Positions 9,201-17,860 of a DNA stretch of 64,000 nucleotides are shown here, piece after piece (the first letter of the stretch is position 1; each line of letters opens with the position of its first letter). The notes beneath the pieces were generated by a model. That model searched no databases, was not told the origin of the DNA, and worked only from the letters and a program-made list of their open reading frames with translations. A program made the position numbers and the translations under genes. This stretch comes from Algoriphagus sp. AGSA1 (GTDB lineage: Bacteria > Bacteroidota > Bacteroidia > Cytophagales > Cyclobacteriaceae). The stretch spans positions 1 to 64,000 of the forward strand of contig NZ_JAJUWR010000020.1 in the NCBI RefSeq assembly GCF_021390545.1, given 5' to 3'.

Positions 9201-9341
9201 GTGATTGGCGGATTGCTGTTCTCCGTATTTGCTACTGTGTTTATACTGCCTGCCATTTACTGGCAACTGATCGGCCATAAACACTACAAAAGTATATCAC
9301 TGGATCCGGATGATGAGCAAAGTACTTATTTCGGACAATAG
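6207..9341 (+). CDS. RND efflux pump, inner membrane subunit
   Basis: This 1044-residue RND permease has the normal length and 12-segment plan. An N-terminal helix and [17 protein letters not shown] open the porter domain. The first transmembrane bundle holds [22 protein letters not shown], where the family's essential Asp lies. The second bundle has [22 protein letters not shown] and [27 protein letters not shown]. It uses proton antiport to drive export through the TolC-like duct just upstream. It is closer to multidrug or general RND pumps than to the CusA type at 17.9-20.9 kb, which has a DD pair at the corresponding position. The substrate cannot be read from the sequence; the context suggests metal or oxyanion stress. 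Confidence 0.92.
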   Translation: [1044 protein letters not shown]

Positions 9342-9385
9342 CAAAAATTTATTTGATACCTGACAAAGCGTAAAAATTTAGATGC

Positions 9386-10459
9386 ATGAAAAAATATATC
9401 CTGCCAATTTTATATGTAGCCATTATCTCAGCCTGTTCGAACACTGCTGAAAATAGGAGTACGGAAAGTAAAGAGAGGCCTACTCAAAAAGCGGAGACCA
9501 TAACGCTGGGTTACGAAAATGCTCCATATGCCCTAACTCTTCCCGCAGAGCTGCATGCTTTTGAGAAAGCGCACCTTAATGCCAGAGTGCAGGGGTACGT
9601 ACGCGAGGTGCTGGTAGATATTGGTGATCAAGTAGCAAATGGAACAGTCCTGGTGAAAATACAGGCACCGGAAATCGATGCTGCTTACGCTGAGGCTCAA
9701 AGCGAGGCAGCTTCTGCCCGTGCCGATTACATGGGCAGTAAAGATGTCTTTGAGCGGCTGATGAAAGCCTCCGGTAAGCCCGGGGCGGTTTCAGAATCGG
9801 ATCTTATCAGGGCAATGAACAAAGCCATGGCAGACAGCACCCGGCTGGTGGCGGCAGAACATACAGCAAGGGCAAAACAGCAGTTGCTGGATTATCTTAC
9901 TATCCGGGCACCTTTCAACGGAGTGATCACCCAAAGGACTACCGACCCGGGAAACCTTGTGGGAGGAAACAAGGAAGCATCTTTACTGGTGATCGAAAAC
10001 AATCAAAGATTACGGTTAAAAGTACCGGTGCCGGAAGCACTGACCGGAAGTTCCCTTGCAAAGGATTCTGCTACGTTTAATGTAGAATCTTTCCCTGGGA
10101 GATGGTTCAAAGCAGATTATTATAGGAGGGCCAGGAGCATCGATCCGGGCACCCGCACGGAGATGTGGGAATTTATTGTGAACAATCAAAAAGGAGAGCT
10201 AAATGCCGGGCTTTTTGCCGAAGTACAGTTGAACGTTCAGCGTACCGATGAAAGTATATGGGTACCTCACAGCGCGGTATTGACCACCCTGCGCAGAAAA
10301 GCTGTGGGAAAGATAGTGGATGGTAAGCTGAAATGGGTAGAAGTAAAAACAGGCATGAAAAGCGAAAGCACGATAGAGGTGTTTGGCGCACTTGGTGCCG
10401 GGGATCACATCCTCTTGCAGCCCAATGAGGAAATGATTGAGGGAATGTCCATCAACTAA
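9386..10459 (+). CDS. RND efflux adaptor lipoprotein (HlyD/MFP family)
   Basis: This 357-residue periplasmic adaptor has a lipoprotein signal with lipobox ISAC (Cys at about residue 17). The barrel-sandwich halves are seen as LNARVQGYVREVLVDIGDQV and LTIRAPFNGVITQR, with a helical hairpin between them, and a membrane-proximal C-terminal domain follows (VWVPHSAVLTTLRRKA-like). It bridges the RND pump and the duct. It lies 44 bp after the pump gene and 12 bp before the next gene, so it is part of the same operon. Confidence 0.9.
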   Translation: MKKYILPILYVAIISACSNTAENRSTESKERPTQKAETITLGYENAPYALTLPAELHAFEKAHLNARVQGYVREVLVDIGDQVANGTVLVKIQAPEIDAAYAEAQSEAASARADYMGSKDVFERLMKASGKPGAVSESDLIRAMNKAMADSTRLVAAEHTARAKQQLLDYLTIRAPFNGVITQRTTDPGNLVGGNKEASLLVIENNQRLRLKVPVPEALTGSSLAKDSATFNVESFPGRWFKADYYRRARSIDPGTRTEMWEFIVNNQKGELNAGLFAEVQLNVQRTDESIWVPHSAVLTTLRRKAVGKIVDGKLKWVEVKTGMKSESTIEVFGALGAGDHILLQPNEEMIEGMSIN

Positions 10460-10471
10460 CTCGGGTATGGT

Positions 10472-12628
10472 ATGAGCCGTTTCCTTATCACGTTTCTAGT
10501 TTGGGCCATTTGCAATGCTACCTGCATGGCCCAGACCAGTAGACCGGATACGATTTACGCATTATTCTCAAATGAACCCATCCGTCTGGACGGTCAGCTT
10601 AATGAACCCGTCTGGCAACAGGCAATGCCGATCAGCAATTTTACCCAAAGGGAACTCAATATCGGTGAACCAGCCACCGAAAGAACAGAAGTTGCCGTTA
10701 TCTATACAGCTAAAACTCTTTATATCGGTTTTTGGGGATATGACAGGGAGCCCCAAAAACTGGTGGCCCGTGAGATGAAGCGGGACTTTGATTTTGATCT
10801 GGAAGACAACTTCGAAGTGATCATTGATACCTATAATGACGACCGTAACGGATTTCTTTTTGTAATCAACCCCAATGGTGCCAGGGCCGACGTGCAGGTA
10901 ATCAATAACGGGGAATCCGAAAATGAGTTCTGGAATGGGGTTTGGGATGCCAAAACCACTATTACTGACGAAGGCTGGTTTGCAGAAATAGCCATCCCTT
11001 TTTCCACTCTAAAATTCCCCACAGATACTAATAGGCACATATGGGGGATCAACTTCGAGCGGAATATCCGCAGAAAGCGTGAACAAGTGCTCTGGCAAGG
11101 CTGGTCAAGGGATTCCGAACTGGAACTGCTGAACAGGGCAGGCACGCTGGCTGGTCTGGACAGCATCGTCAGCAAGGATTTTATCGAGATAAAGCCCTAT
11201 GCCATTGGCGGGAGTGAACTTGTCCCCGGTAAAACCGAAAACCAACTGAATGCCGGCGGGGACATCAACTACCTCATTACACCTACCCTCCGTATGAATC
11301 TGACCTTTAACACCGATTTTGCCCAGGTAGAGGCCGACCGCCAGCAGATCAACTTGACGCGCTTTCCCCTGTTCTTTCTGGAGCGCAGGGAGTTTTTCCT
11401 GGAGGGGCAGGACTTTTTCGATATGGGAATGGGTGATAAAATCATCCCCTTTTACAGCCGCAGAATAGGGCTGGCGGAAGACCGCTCCACCGTTCCGATA
11501 ATTGCCGGAGCGAGGGTTTTGGGGAAGATAAAAAAATCTACCCTGGGAGCATTGTCTATGCAGACAGCAAGCCGTAACAGCATTCCGTCTGCCAACTATT
11601 CCGTATTGAGTTGGCGTCAGGATGTCCTGGAACAGTCATCAGTGGGCGTGCTATCAGCCAACAAATACGAAAATGGCCGACTGCACAGCACAACAGGTGC
11701 TTACGGGTTATACAGTATATCCAGACTATTCGGAGACAAAAACCTGAACATTGGGGCTGCTTTTACCCAAAATATTGATTCCAGGGATTTTGACCGTAAA
11801 GCCAATGCGCATCGCATATATCTGAGCTATCCCAACGACAAAGTGGAATTTGACATGTCCTGGCAACGAAGCGCACCCTCTTTCAACCCGGAAGTAGGAT
11901 TCCTGCGCAGGGACAATTTCCAGGAGTTTTATGCTGAACTAGAATGGAAACCCCGGCCTAAAAACTTTCTGAAATGGATTCGGCAGTTCAGCTTTAAGGG
12001 GTTTGATATGAATTACTTTATCTTTGATGATACCGGAGAATTACAATCTTTTTCCTATGAGATACGGCCTTTGGGCTTTGAGACACGCAGCGGGGAATTT
12101 TTTGAGTTTAACCTGCAAAGGAAGGCAGAAGGCTTGCGAGAACCTTTTCAGATCAAAGAAGGAGTTACCATACCTGAAGGCGATTACTGGTACAACCGGA
12201 TGGAAATACAAGCCGCTACATTCAGTGGACGCACCTGGTCGGTTTATACCCGCATCAACTGGGGAGATTTTTTTCTGGGTAAAAGCACAGAAAGCACCTA
12301 TGAACTTTCATGGAGGACAAGCCGCTATTTTAAAATTGGCGCTAACTATGAGAAAAACTGGATTGACTTACCGGAAGGAAGTTTTGATACCGACCTGATC
12401 GGAAGCCGGATGGAATATGCAGTCAACCCGAATTTGTTTGGTTCCCTGTTCTCCCAATGGAACAGCGAAGATGAAGAAGCCATCCTCAATTTTCGCCTGC
12501 AATGGATTCCCATTATCGGGGCTGATTTCTTTTTCATAGTCAACCAGGCCTACGACACTTCAGGGAATAACTGGGAACTGGAAAGAACAACCATTTTAGG
12601 CAAACTGATATGGAGATTTGTAATTTAA
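10472..12628 (+). CDS. DUF5916 outer-membrane protein with CBM9-like N-terminal domain
   Basis: This 718-residue exported protein has a signal peptide ending near CMAQT. The N-terminal 200 residues match the carbohydrate-binding family 9-like fold (IRLDGQLNEPVWQQA, then LYIGFWGYDREP and FAEIAIPFSTLKF). The rest is rich in alternating aromatic and polar residues and ends in a Phe/Val-type terminus (LIWRFVI), as expected of an outer-membrane beta barrel. FPLFFLERREFFLEGQDFFD is a strong signature of the DUF5916 family. The biochemical role of these proteins is unknown. Its position inside an efflux operon is unusual and suggests an outer-membrane role in the same response. Confidence 0.8.
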   Translation: MSRFLITFLVWAICNATCMAQTSRPDTIYALFSNEPIRLDGQLNEPVWQQAMPISNFTQRELNIGEPATERTEVAVIYTAKTLYIGFWGYDREPQKLVAREMKRDFDFDLEDNFEVIIDTYNDDRNGFLFVINPNGARADVQVINNGESENEFWNGVWDAKTTITDEGWFAEIAIPFSTLKFPTDTNRHIWGINFERNIRRKREQVLWQGWSRDSELELLNRAGTLAGLDSIVSKDFIEIKPYAIGGSELVPGKTENQLNAGGDINYLITPTLRMNLTFNTDFAQVEADRQQINLTRFPLFFLERREFFLEGQDFFDMGMGDKIIPFYSRRIGLAEDRSTVPIIAGARVLGKIKKSTLGALSMQTASRNSIPSANYSVLSWRQDVLEQSSVGVLSANKYENGRLHSTTGAYGLYSISRLFGDKNLNIGAAFTQNIDSRDFDRKANAHRIYLSYPNDKVEFDMSWQRSAPSFNPEVGFLRRDNFQEFYAELEWKPRPKNFLKWIRQFSFKGFDMNYFIFDDTGELQSFSYEIRPLGFETRSGEFFEFNLQRKAEGLREPFQIKEGVTIPEGDYWYNRMEIQAATFSGRTWSVYTRINWGDFFLGKSTESTYELSWRTSRYFKIGANYEKNWIDLPEGSFDTDLIGSRMEYAVNPNLFGSLFSQWNSEDEEAILNFRLQWIPIIGADFFFIVNQAYDTSGNNWELERTTILGKLIWRFVI

Positions 12629-12639
12629 CAATAAAAGAC

Positions 12640-13647
12640 ATGAAACACCTGCTTGCCATAATTGTACTATTCATGCTATTGCTTACCGCATGTAACCCTT
12701 CACCTGATGAAGTAACTGTTTACTGCACCGTTGACCAGGTATTTTCGGAACCTGTGCTGAAAGATTTTGAAAAAGAGACCGGGATTAAAGTAAAAGCGGT
12801 GTATGATACCGAAGAGACCAAGTCTACCGGTGTAATGAACCGGCTGATAGCCGAAAAGGACAACCCACAGTGTGATGTGTTCTGGAGTGGCGATCCGGTG
12901 CGCAACAGCGTGTTGCAATCCAGGGATATTACGGAACCATATCAATCGGAGCAAACCCGGCTTATCCCTGATCACTTCAAAGAAAAAAATAACCATTGGA
13001 TTGGTTTTTCGGCCAGGGCAAGGGTGTTGATCTATAACAAAAATCTGATTGCTTCCGATTCCCTGCCCCAATCTGTTTTTGACTTCACCAATCCTTCTTA
13101 TAAAGGGGGATTTGCCATTGCCAACCCGCTATTTGGCACTACTACTTTTCACATGGCAGCACTGTTTGTTGCACATGGCGATGCTCAAGCCAAACAGTGG
13201 ATGAACGATATCAAAGCAAATGGAGTGGTGGTAACTGCAAGCAACGGGGACGTCAAAAAACAGGTGATGAACGGGGAACTGGCTTTTGGGCTTACCGATA
13301 CCGACGATGCTTTCGAGGCCAAAAAAGAAAGCGATGCCGTGGATTACATTTTTCTGGATCAACAGGAAAACGGCATCGGGACGCTCATCATGCCCAATGC
13401 ACTTAGTCTTATCAAAGGTTCTCCAAACAGTGAAAACGGGAAAAAGTTAATGGACTACCTGTTGACACGGGAAACAGAAACGAAACTGGCCAAATCCTGT
13501 GCGCAGATGCCGCTGATCAAAGGAACGGAAGTGCCGGAGAATGTTCCCTCATTGGATAACATCAATCCGATGAAAGTTGATTTCAAAGAGACTTCTGATA
13601 AACTGGAAGCCATACAATCTTGGTTAAAAGAATGGACACTGCAATAG
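12640..13647 (+). CDS. ABC importer substrate-binding lipoprotein, ferric-type family
   Basis: This protein of about 335 residues has a lipobox (LLTAC, Cys near residue 18) and the extracellular solute-binding family 1/FbpA fold. It starts EVTVYCTVDQVFSEPVLKDF, with FWSGDPVRNSVL, a hinge region, and GIGTLIMPNALSLIKGSPN near the C-terminus. Relatives bind ferric iron, and others bind aminoethylphosphonate or thiamine, so the ligand is open. The in-frame ATG at 12610 would extend it into the preceding gene and spoil the signal peptide; the ATG at 12640 starts a clean lipoprotein signal. It overlaps the permease gene by 16 bp. Confidence 0.82.
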   Translation: MKHLLAIIVLFMLLLTACNPSPDEVTVYCTVDQVFSEPVLKDFEKETGIKVKAVYDTEETKSTGVMNRLIAEKDNPQCDVFWSGDPVRNSVLQSRDITEPYQSEQTRLIPDHFKEKNNHWIGFSARARVLIYNKNLIASDSLPQSVFDFTNPSYKGGFAIANPLFGTTTFHMAALFVAHGDAQAKQWMNDIKANGVVVTASNGDVKKQVMNGELAFGLTDTDDAFEAKKESDAVDYIFLDQQENGIGTLIMPNALSLIKGSPNSENGKKLMDYLLTRETETKLAKSCAQMPLIKGTEVPENVPSLDNINPMKVDFKETSDKLEAIQSWLKEWTLQ

Positions 13648-15188
13648 TCAAAAATATCAAAGGGGCCGTTCCTTTTCTTCTCCTGTTCCTGGTACTGGGA
13701 TTACCGGTGCTGATGCTGCTCCTGCAATGGTGGACAACGGGAGAGGACACGGTTCTGTATTCCATTATCAACCGGGAAAATCTGCTGCTTATCGGGAAAA
13801 GTCTGCTGATGTCTGCCATAGTAGCGTTGCTGGCAACCTTTACCGGAACGATATGTGCCTTTTTGCTTTACAAGTTCCAGTTTCCATTCAGCGGATTTTA
13901 CAGGTTGACATTGCTATTGCCACTGCTTATTTCTCCCTACATTTTTGCAGTGGCCTGGAAAGACGGTTTTTTTTGGCTATTGGGAAATACAGCCGCTATC
14001 TATTCGGAAGCAGGGGTGATCCTGGTACAGACCTTTGTCTTTTTTCCATTGGCGATGCTCATCATTGGAAGCGCTTTATCCCAAATTCATGCCGGATATG
14101 AGGAAGCCGGATTAATGACCGTCCCATTTAGGAAAATGATGGTGAAGATCGTATTCCCCCTCATTCGCCCTGCGCTGACCATCTCTTTTTTGCTTATCCT
14201 GATATTCAGCATGAGCGATTTTTCCGTTCCCGCCTTTTTTGGTGTACGTACCTTTACCACCGAGATATTCACACAGTTTTCCGCCCTTTATAACTTCCCG
14301 CTGGCAATCGGGCAATCGGTTATACTGCTGCTTATCTGTCTGCTGCTCATGCTGTCAGAAGCCCGTTATCTGTCGGATGCACCTTTCTTTTCCGTATCGG
14401 TAAAAGGAAGTGTTTCTAAAAAATATCATGCCGGAAAACGCAAAATAATAGTGCATGGCTTCTTCTGGGTTTTGCTGATTTCTGCCTTGCTATTGCCTGT
14501 ACTTATGTTAACTGTACAATCTTTAACCGGGAGGACCTTGTTTTTTGCCCAGGCATGGGAGCTTATACGCCCCGCTGCTTTTCAATCTGTCAAACTTGCC
14601 TTTGCAGGAGCCTGTATCACCACCATCACCGGGTTATGGACGGCTTACGGAAAAGAACGCAGGAACCACAAACTACCTGATTTGTTGCTTTTGCTGACTT
14701 TCATTGTTCCTTCCACCGTGCTGGGAATAGCATTGATACGGTATTATAACCTTCCTGCCCTGAACTTCATCTATGGCACTTCGCTCATCCTGTTGATAGC
14801 GTACCTGGGAAAGTTTGGCTTTATCGCATCCAGGATAATAGGCAATGGTATCAAACAAATTCCCGTATCCTTTGAAGAAGCAGCGTCCGTAATGGGGATT
14901 TCTTCAAAGAAAACATTTCTAAAGATCAGCCTGCCTTTGCTCATACCGTCCTTGTTTACCGCATTCGTCTTGTCCTTCATCTTATGCCTGGGAGAATTGG
15001 GGGCCACGATGATGGTTTATCCTCCCGGTATGGAGCTGATGCAGGTAAAAACCTTTGCTATTAGCGCCAATGCGCCCCAGGCCCTTACCAGCAGCATGAC
15101 ACTGATCAACCTGTGGGTAACAGTATTTCTCCTCCTTTTGCTCTTTGTTTTTGGGAAATGGATGGTTAAAAAATTTCAGTATGTATAA
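13632..15188 (+). CDS. ABC importer permease, fused double-domain FbpB type
   Basis: This protein of about 518 residues has around 12 membrane segments and two permease domains in tandem. Each domain carries an EAA loop for docking the ATPase: EEAGLMTVPFRKMMVKIVFP in the first and EEAASVMGISSKKTFLKISL in the second. This arrangement is typical of FbpB/SfuB and aminoethylphosphonate permeases. The ATG at 13632 follows an in-frame TTG by 12 bp and starts just inside the end of the binding-protein gene, so the genes are coupled. It overlaps the ATPase gene by 8 bp. Confidence 0.85.
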   Translation: MDTAIVKNIKGAVPFLLLFLVLGLPVLMLLLQWWTTGEDTVLYSIINRENLLLIGKSLLMSAIVALLATFTGTICAFLLYKFQFPFSGFYRLTLLLPLLISPYIFAVAWKDGFFWLLGNTAAIYSEAGVILVQTFVFFPLAMLIIGSALSQIHAGYEEAGLMTVPFRKMMVKIVFPLIRPALTISFLLILIFSMSDFSVPAFFGVRTFTTEIFTQFSALYNFPLAIGQSVILLLICLLLMLSEARYLSDAPFFSVSVKGSVSKKYHAGKRKIIVHGFFWVLLISALLLPVLMLTVQSLTGRTLFFAQAWELIRPAAFQSVKLAFAGACITTITGLWTAYGKERRNHKLPDLLLLLTFIVPSTVLGIALIRYYNLPALNFIYGTSLILLIAYLGKFGFIASRIIGNGIKQIPVSFEEAASVMGISSKKTFLKISLPLLIPSLFTAFVLSFILCLGELGATMMVYPPGMELMQVKTFAISANAPQALTSSMTLINLWVTVFLLLLLFVFGKWMVKKFQYV

Positions 15189-15897
15189 GATCGCCCTCGA
15201 ACATATTACGCACAGCTATGAGGATAAAGAAGTCTTGCAGGATTTCTCATTTTCTTTTGAGCAGGAAAAAATAACTTGTCTGCTGGGGCCTTCCGGCTGT
15301 GGTAAAACTACGGTACTGCGCCTTGTGGCAGGATTGGAAAAGCCATCAAAAGGTGTGGTAAAAATAAACGGGACGGTGGTAAGTGAAAATGGGACTACTC
15401 TTATTCCGCCCCACCAACGCAAAATTGGTTTCGTTTTCCAGGATCTGGCCCTTTGGCCGCATTTTACGGTGTATGATAACATTGCCTTCGGATTAAAGGA
15501 AAACAAAGAAAAGAATGTGAAAGGGAAAGTAGCTGAATGGCTGGACTTATTCGGGATAAGTGATAAAACCCGCAAATACCCGCATCAACTTTCCGGCGGG
15601 CAGAAGCAAATGGTGGCCATTGCACGCTCCCTGGCCATGCAGCCTGAAATACTTCTGATGGATGAACCACTGGCCAATATTGATACGCACTTAAAAGAGA
15701 ATATTCTGAATCATCTGTCAGGGATCCACCAACGGCAAAAATTCACAATGCTTTATGTAACCCACGACTACCGTGAAGCCATAAACACAGGGGATAGGAT
15801 AATTATCATGAATGCAGGAAAAGTAGAAGCAGCCGGATCAAAAGAAGAAATAAGCCATTCAGCATCAGAATTTGTAAAATCATTTATAAAAACCTAA
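15181..15897 (+). CDS. ABC importer ATPase, FbpC/PotA-like
   Basis: This 238-residue ATPase has Walker A GPSGCGKTT, the Q-loop in FVFQDLALWPHFT, signature LSGGQKQM, Walker B ILLMDEP and the switch His in YVTHDYREA. It lacks the long C-terminal regulatory domain of full-length FbpC (about 350 residues). The start at 15181 (MYKIALEHI) is the only one that fits the fold. It completes a three-gene importer inside the efflux operon, which suggests that uptake of an inorganic nutrient is coordinated with export. Confidence 0.9.
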   Translation: MYKIALEHITHSYEDKEVLQDFSFSFEQEKITCLLGPSGCGKTTVLRLVAGLEKPSKGVVKINGTVVSENGTTLIPPHQRKIGFVFQDLALWPHFTVYDNIAFGLKENKEKNVKGKVAEWLDLFGISDKTRKYPHQLSGGQKQMVAIARSLAMQPEILLMDEPLANIDTHLKENILNHLSGIHQRQKFTMLYVTHDYREAINTGDRIIIMNAGKVEAAGSKEEISHSASEFVKSFIKT

Positions 15898-15898
15898 A

Positions 15899-15912
15899 AA
15901 GGAGGAATTATG
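15899..15912 (+). promoter_or_regulatory. Strong Shine-Dalgarno sequence
   Basis: AAGGAGGAATTATG spans a near-perfect Shine-Dalgarno core ending 5 bases before the ATG at 15910. Most genes in this window lack such a site, as is usual in Bacteroidota, so it stands out and fixes the start of the lectin-fold lipoprotein. Confidence 0.5.
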
Positions 15913-16650
15913 ACAAGAGCGGTAAAATACTTAATACCCATAATCGCATCCGTTTTGATAACGGTTGCATGTACGAACTCAAAATCAGGACAGATGAGTG
16001 AAGAAATCCAGAAGTTCAATCAACGGGCACAATTTCCCGATTCCGTCAAACCGGAAGAAACAATCACATTCGATTTTGAGAATTATGCTGCCGGTCAACT
16101 CCCGGAGGACTGGTCGGAATATTATGCCGGCTCAGGCAGTACAGAATGGAAAATTGTGGAAGATATTGGAAACAAGGTAATGGCACAGTTGTACAGCGAT
16201 AATCCTAACAACCATTTTAATGTTACTGTAAATAATAACATTACAGCCCAAGACATGGTACTCTCTGTCCGGCTGAAAGGCGTTACCGGTAATCACGACC
16301 AGGGAGGCGGCTTTGTATGGCGGTTTTCCGATAAGGACAACTATTATGTGGTACGTGCCAATCCGCTGGAAGATAATGTGGTATTGTACAAGGTGGAAAA
16401 CGGCAAGCGCACCGATCTGCCCTTAGTTGGTAAGGGCAAAACCTATGGAGTGGATGTGGAACCGTTGGGCAATGGCTGGAATACCTTGAAATTAGTGGTA
16501 AAAGACGATCTGTTTTCGGTTTTCCTCAATAACAAAGAACTGTTTACTGTGCAGGACAACACTTTTACAGAAGCCGGTAAAGTGGGCTTTTGGACAAAAG
16601 CGGATGCAGTGACTTATTTTGATGATTTTGAAATTAAGAAATTCGATTAG
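15910..16650 (+). CDS. Lectin-fold (ConA-like/DUF1080-like) lipoprotein
   Basis: This 246-residue lipoprotein has lipobox TVAC (Cys near residue 21). The mature part resembles the concanavalin-A-like fold seen in LamG and 3-keto-disaccharide hydrolase (DUF1080) proteins: FDFENYAAGQLPEDW at the start, GGGFVWRFSDKDNYYVVRAN in the middle, and GKVGFWTKADAVTYFDDFEI at the end. No catalytic residues can be assigned. The gene has an unusually strong ribosome-binding site and lies between the ABC importer and the DUF1259 gene, so it appears to be part of the same exported response. Function unknown. Confidence 0.6.
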   Translation: MTRAVKYLIPIIASVLITVACTNSKSGQMSEEIQKFNQRAQFPDSVKPEETITFDFENYAAGQLPEDWSEYYAGSGSTEWKIVEDIGNKVMAQLYSDNPNNHFNVTVNNNITAQDMVLSVRLKGVTGNHDQGGGFVWRFSDKDNYYVVRANPLEDNVVLYKVENGKRTDLPLVGKGKTYGVDVEPLGNGWNTLKLVVKDDLFSVFLNNKELFTVQDNTFTEAGKVGFWTKADAVTYFDDFEIKKFD

Positions 16651-16671
16651 CTAATGTTAAACATAAAAATT

Positions 16672-17640
16672 ATGAAAATCATGCAAAAACTCAGCGTAAA
16701 CACTATTGGTTTGGCAATGGCAATGACACTTTCAGTCATTGCGTGTAAACCTAGTGCCAAAAATGAGGCGGAACACAAAACAGAACCTGCGTCACCATCG
16801 CATCAGGAAGTAAAACTTGATCCACTGGATATCTCCGCTATTGAAAGCACCATCGGCATGCAGGGAACGGAAAATAACGGGGAATATAAAGTAGTGGTAG
16901 CCCAAAATGATCTGAAGATCACAGTCGATGGTTTTCAGATCATCCCGCCTATGGGATTGGGAAGCTGGGCGGCCTTCGCTCCCGGGAAAGGAGGGGTAAT
17001 GTTGATGGGCGATATAGTGGTTACAGAGGATGACTTGTGGCCTGTGCAGCAGGAAGTGATCAGCCAGGGGCTTACAATTACAGCCATCCACAACCACTTT
17101 GTAAGGAACAACCCCAATGTGATGTACATGCACATCGGCGGGATGGGCGATGAAGCCAATCTGGCTGCCAAAGTGAAAGCCGTGTTTGATAAAGTAAAAG
17201 AGGTACGTGGAGGAAATCCGGCAGATGGGCCTAAGGCAGAAGTGACCAATACTTTAGATACAGCTATGATTGCCAAGACCCTGGGACAAAGCGGAGAAAT
17301 GGGCAGAGGTGTCTATAAGGTGACGATTGGCAGACCAGACGTAGCTCTGAAAGAGCATGGCGCGCCTGTCAGCACTTTTATGGGCTTCAATACGTGGGCA
17401 AGCTGGCAGGGAACTCCTGAAAAAGCAGCTGTGGCAGGGGATTTCACGATGCTTGCCGATGAAGTAGCCCCTGTCATCAAAACGTTGGTAGAAAACGGCA
17501 TTGAAGTAGTTGCTGTCCACAACCACATGGTTCATGAGGAACCACGGATATTCTTCTTGCACTATTGGGGTACAGGTCCGGTGGAAAAACTTGCAAAAGG
17601 GCTCAGGGCTGCACTTGACCATACACAAAGAAGGGAATGA
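16672..17640 (+). CDS. DUF1259 (LppY/LpqO-like) lipoprotein, two repeats
   Basis: This protein of about 322 residues has a lipobox (VIAC). It is built of two DUF1259 repeats. Each ends in the same pattern: HNHFVRNNPNVMYMHIGGMG in repeat 1 (from about residue 138) and HNHMVHEEPRIFFLHYWGTG in repeat 2 (about 282). The conserved HNH plus downstream His could form a metal site, but this is inference. The family is of unknown function. Three in-frame ATGs (16654, 16672, 16681) are possible; the middle one follows an A-rich stretch typical of Bacteroidota starts. It is the last gene of the + strand block. Confidence 0.8.
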   Translation: MKIMQKLSVNTIGLAMAMTLSVIACKPSAKNEAEHKTEPASPSHQEVKLDPLDISAIESTIGMQGTENNGEYKVVVAQNDLKITVDGFQIIPPMGLGSWAAFAPGKGGVMLMGDIVVTEDDLWPVQQEVISQGLTITAIHNHFVRNNPNVMYMHIGGMGDEANLAAKVKAVFDKVKEVRGGNPADGPKAEVTNTLDTAMIAKTLGQSGEMGRGVYKVTIGRPDVALKEHGAPVSTFMGFNTWASWQGTPEKAAVAGDFTMLADEVAPVIKTLVENGIEVVAVHNHMVHEEPRIFFLHYWGTGPVEKLAKGLRAALDHTQRRE

Positions 17641-17803
17641 TCTTAATTGACAAGCAGGCATCCGGTATTGGGAAATCCCGGTAATCAGGTGCACTAAAAA
17701 TGGCATGTATAATCCGGGAACCGGCAATAGGGAGGGATAATCTTATACAGTTTGGTTGAGACCATCTCTTTGCCCATATGCACCCTTATAGGTAATTATT
17801 GAA

Positions 17804-17838
17804 GAAGCAACCGTCCGGAATTTCCGGACGCTTGCTTC
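17804..17838. terminator. Bidirectional terminator hairpin between convergent operons
   Basis: GAAGCAA, then CCGTCCGGAA, pair with TTCCGGACG and CTTGCTTC to form a stem of about 15 bp with one bulge. It lies between the DUF1259 gene (+) and the CusA-like gene (-), which converge here. Confidence 0.65.
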
Positions 17839-17860
17839 ATTTATAAATGTTGAGAAGGTA

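Noticed and set aside
6207..9341. Calling the first RND pump a heavy-metal CusA type
   Set aside because: The first-bundle helix reads [13 protein letters not shown] rather than the DD-containing form, and the adaptor has no His-rich part; the substrate was left open.
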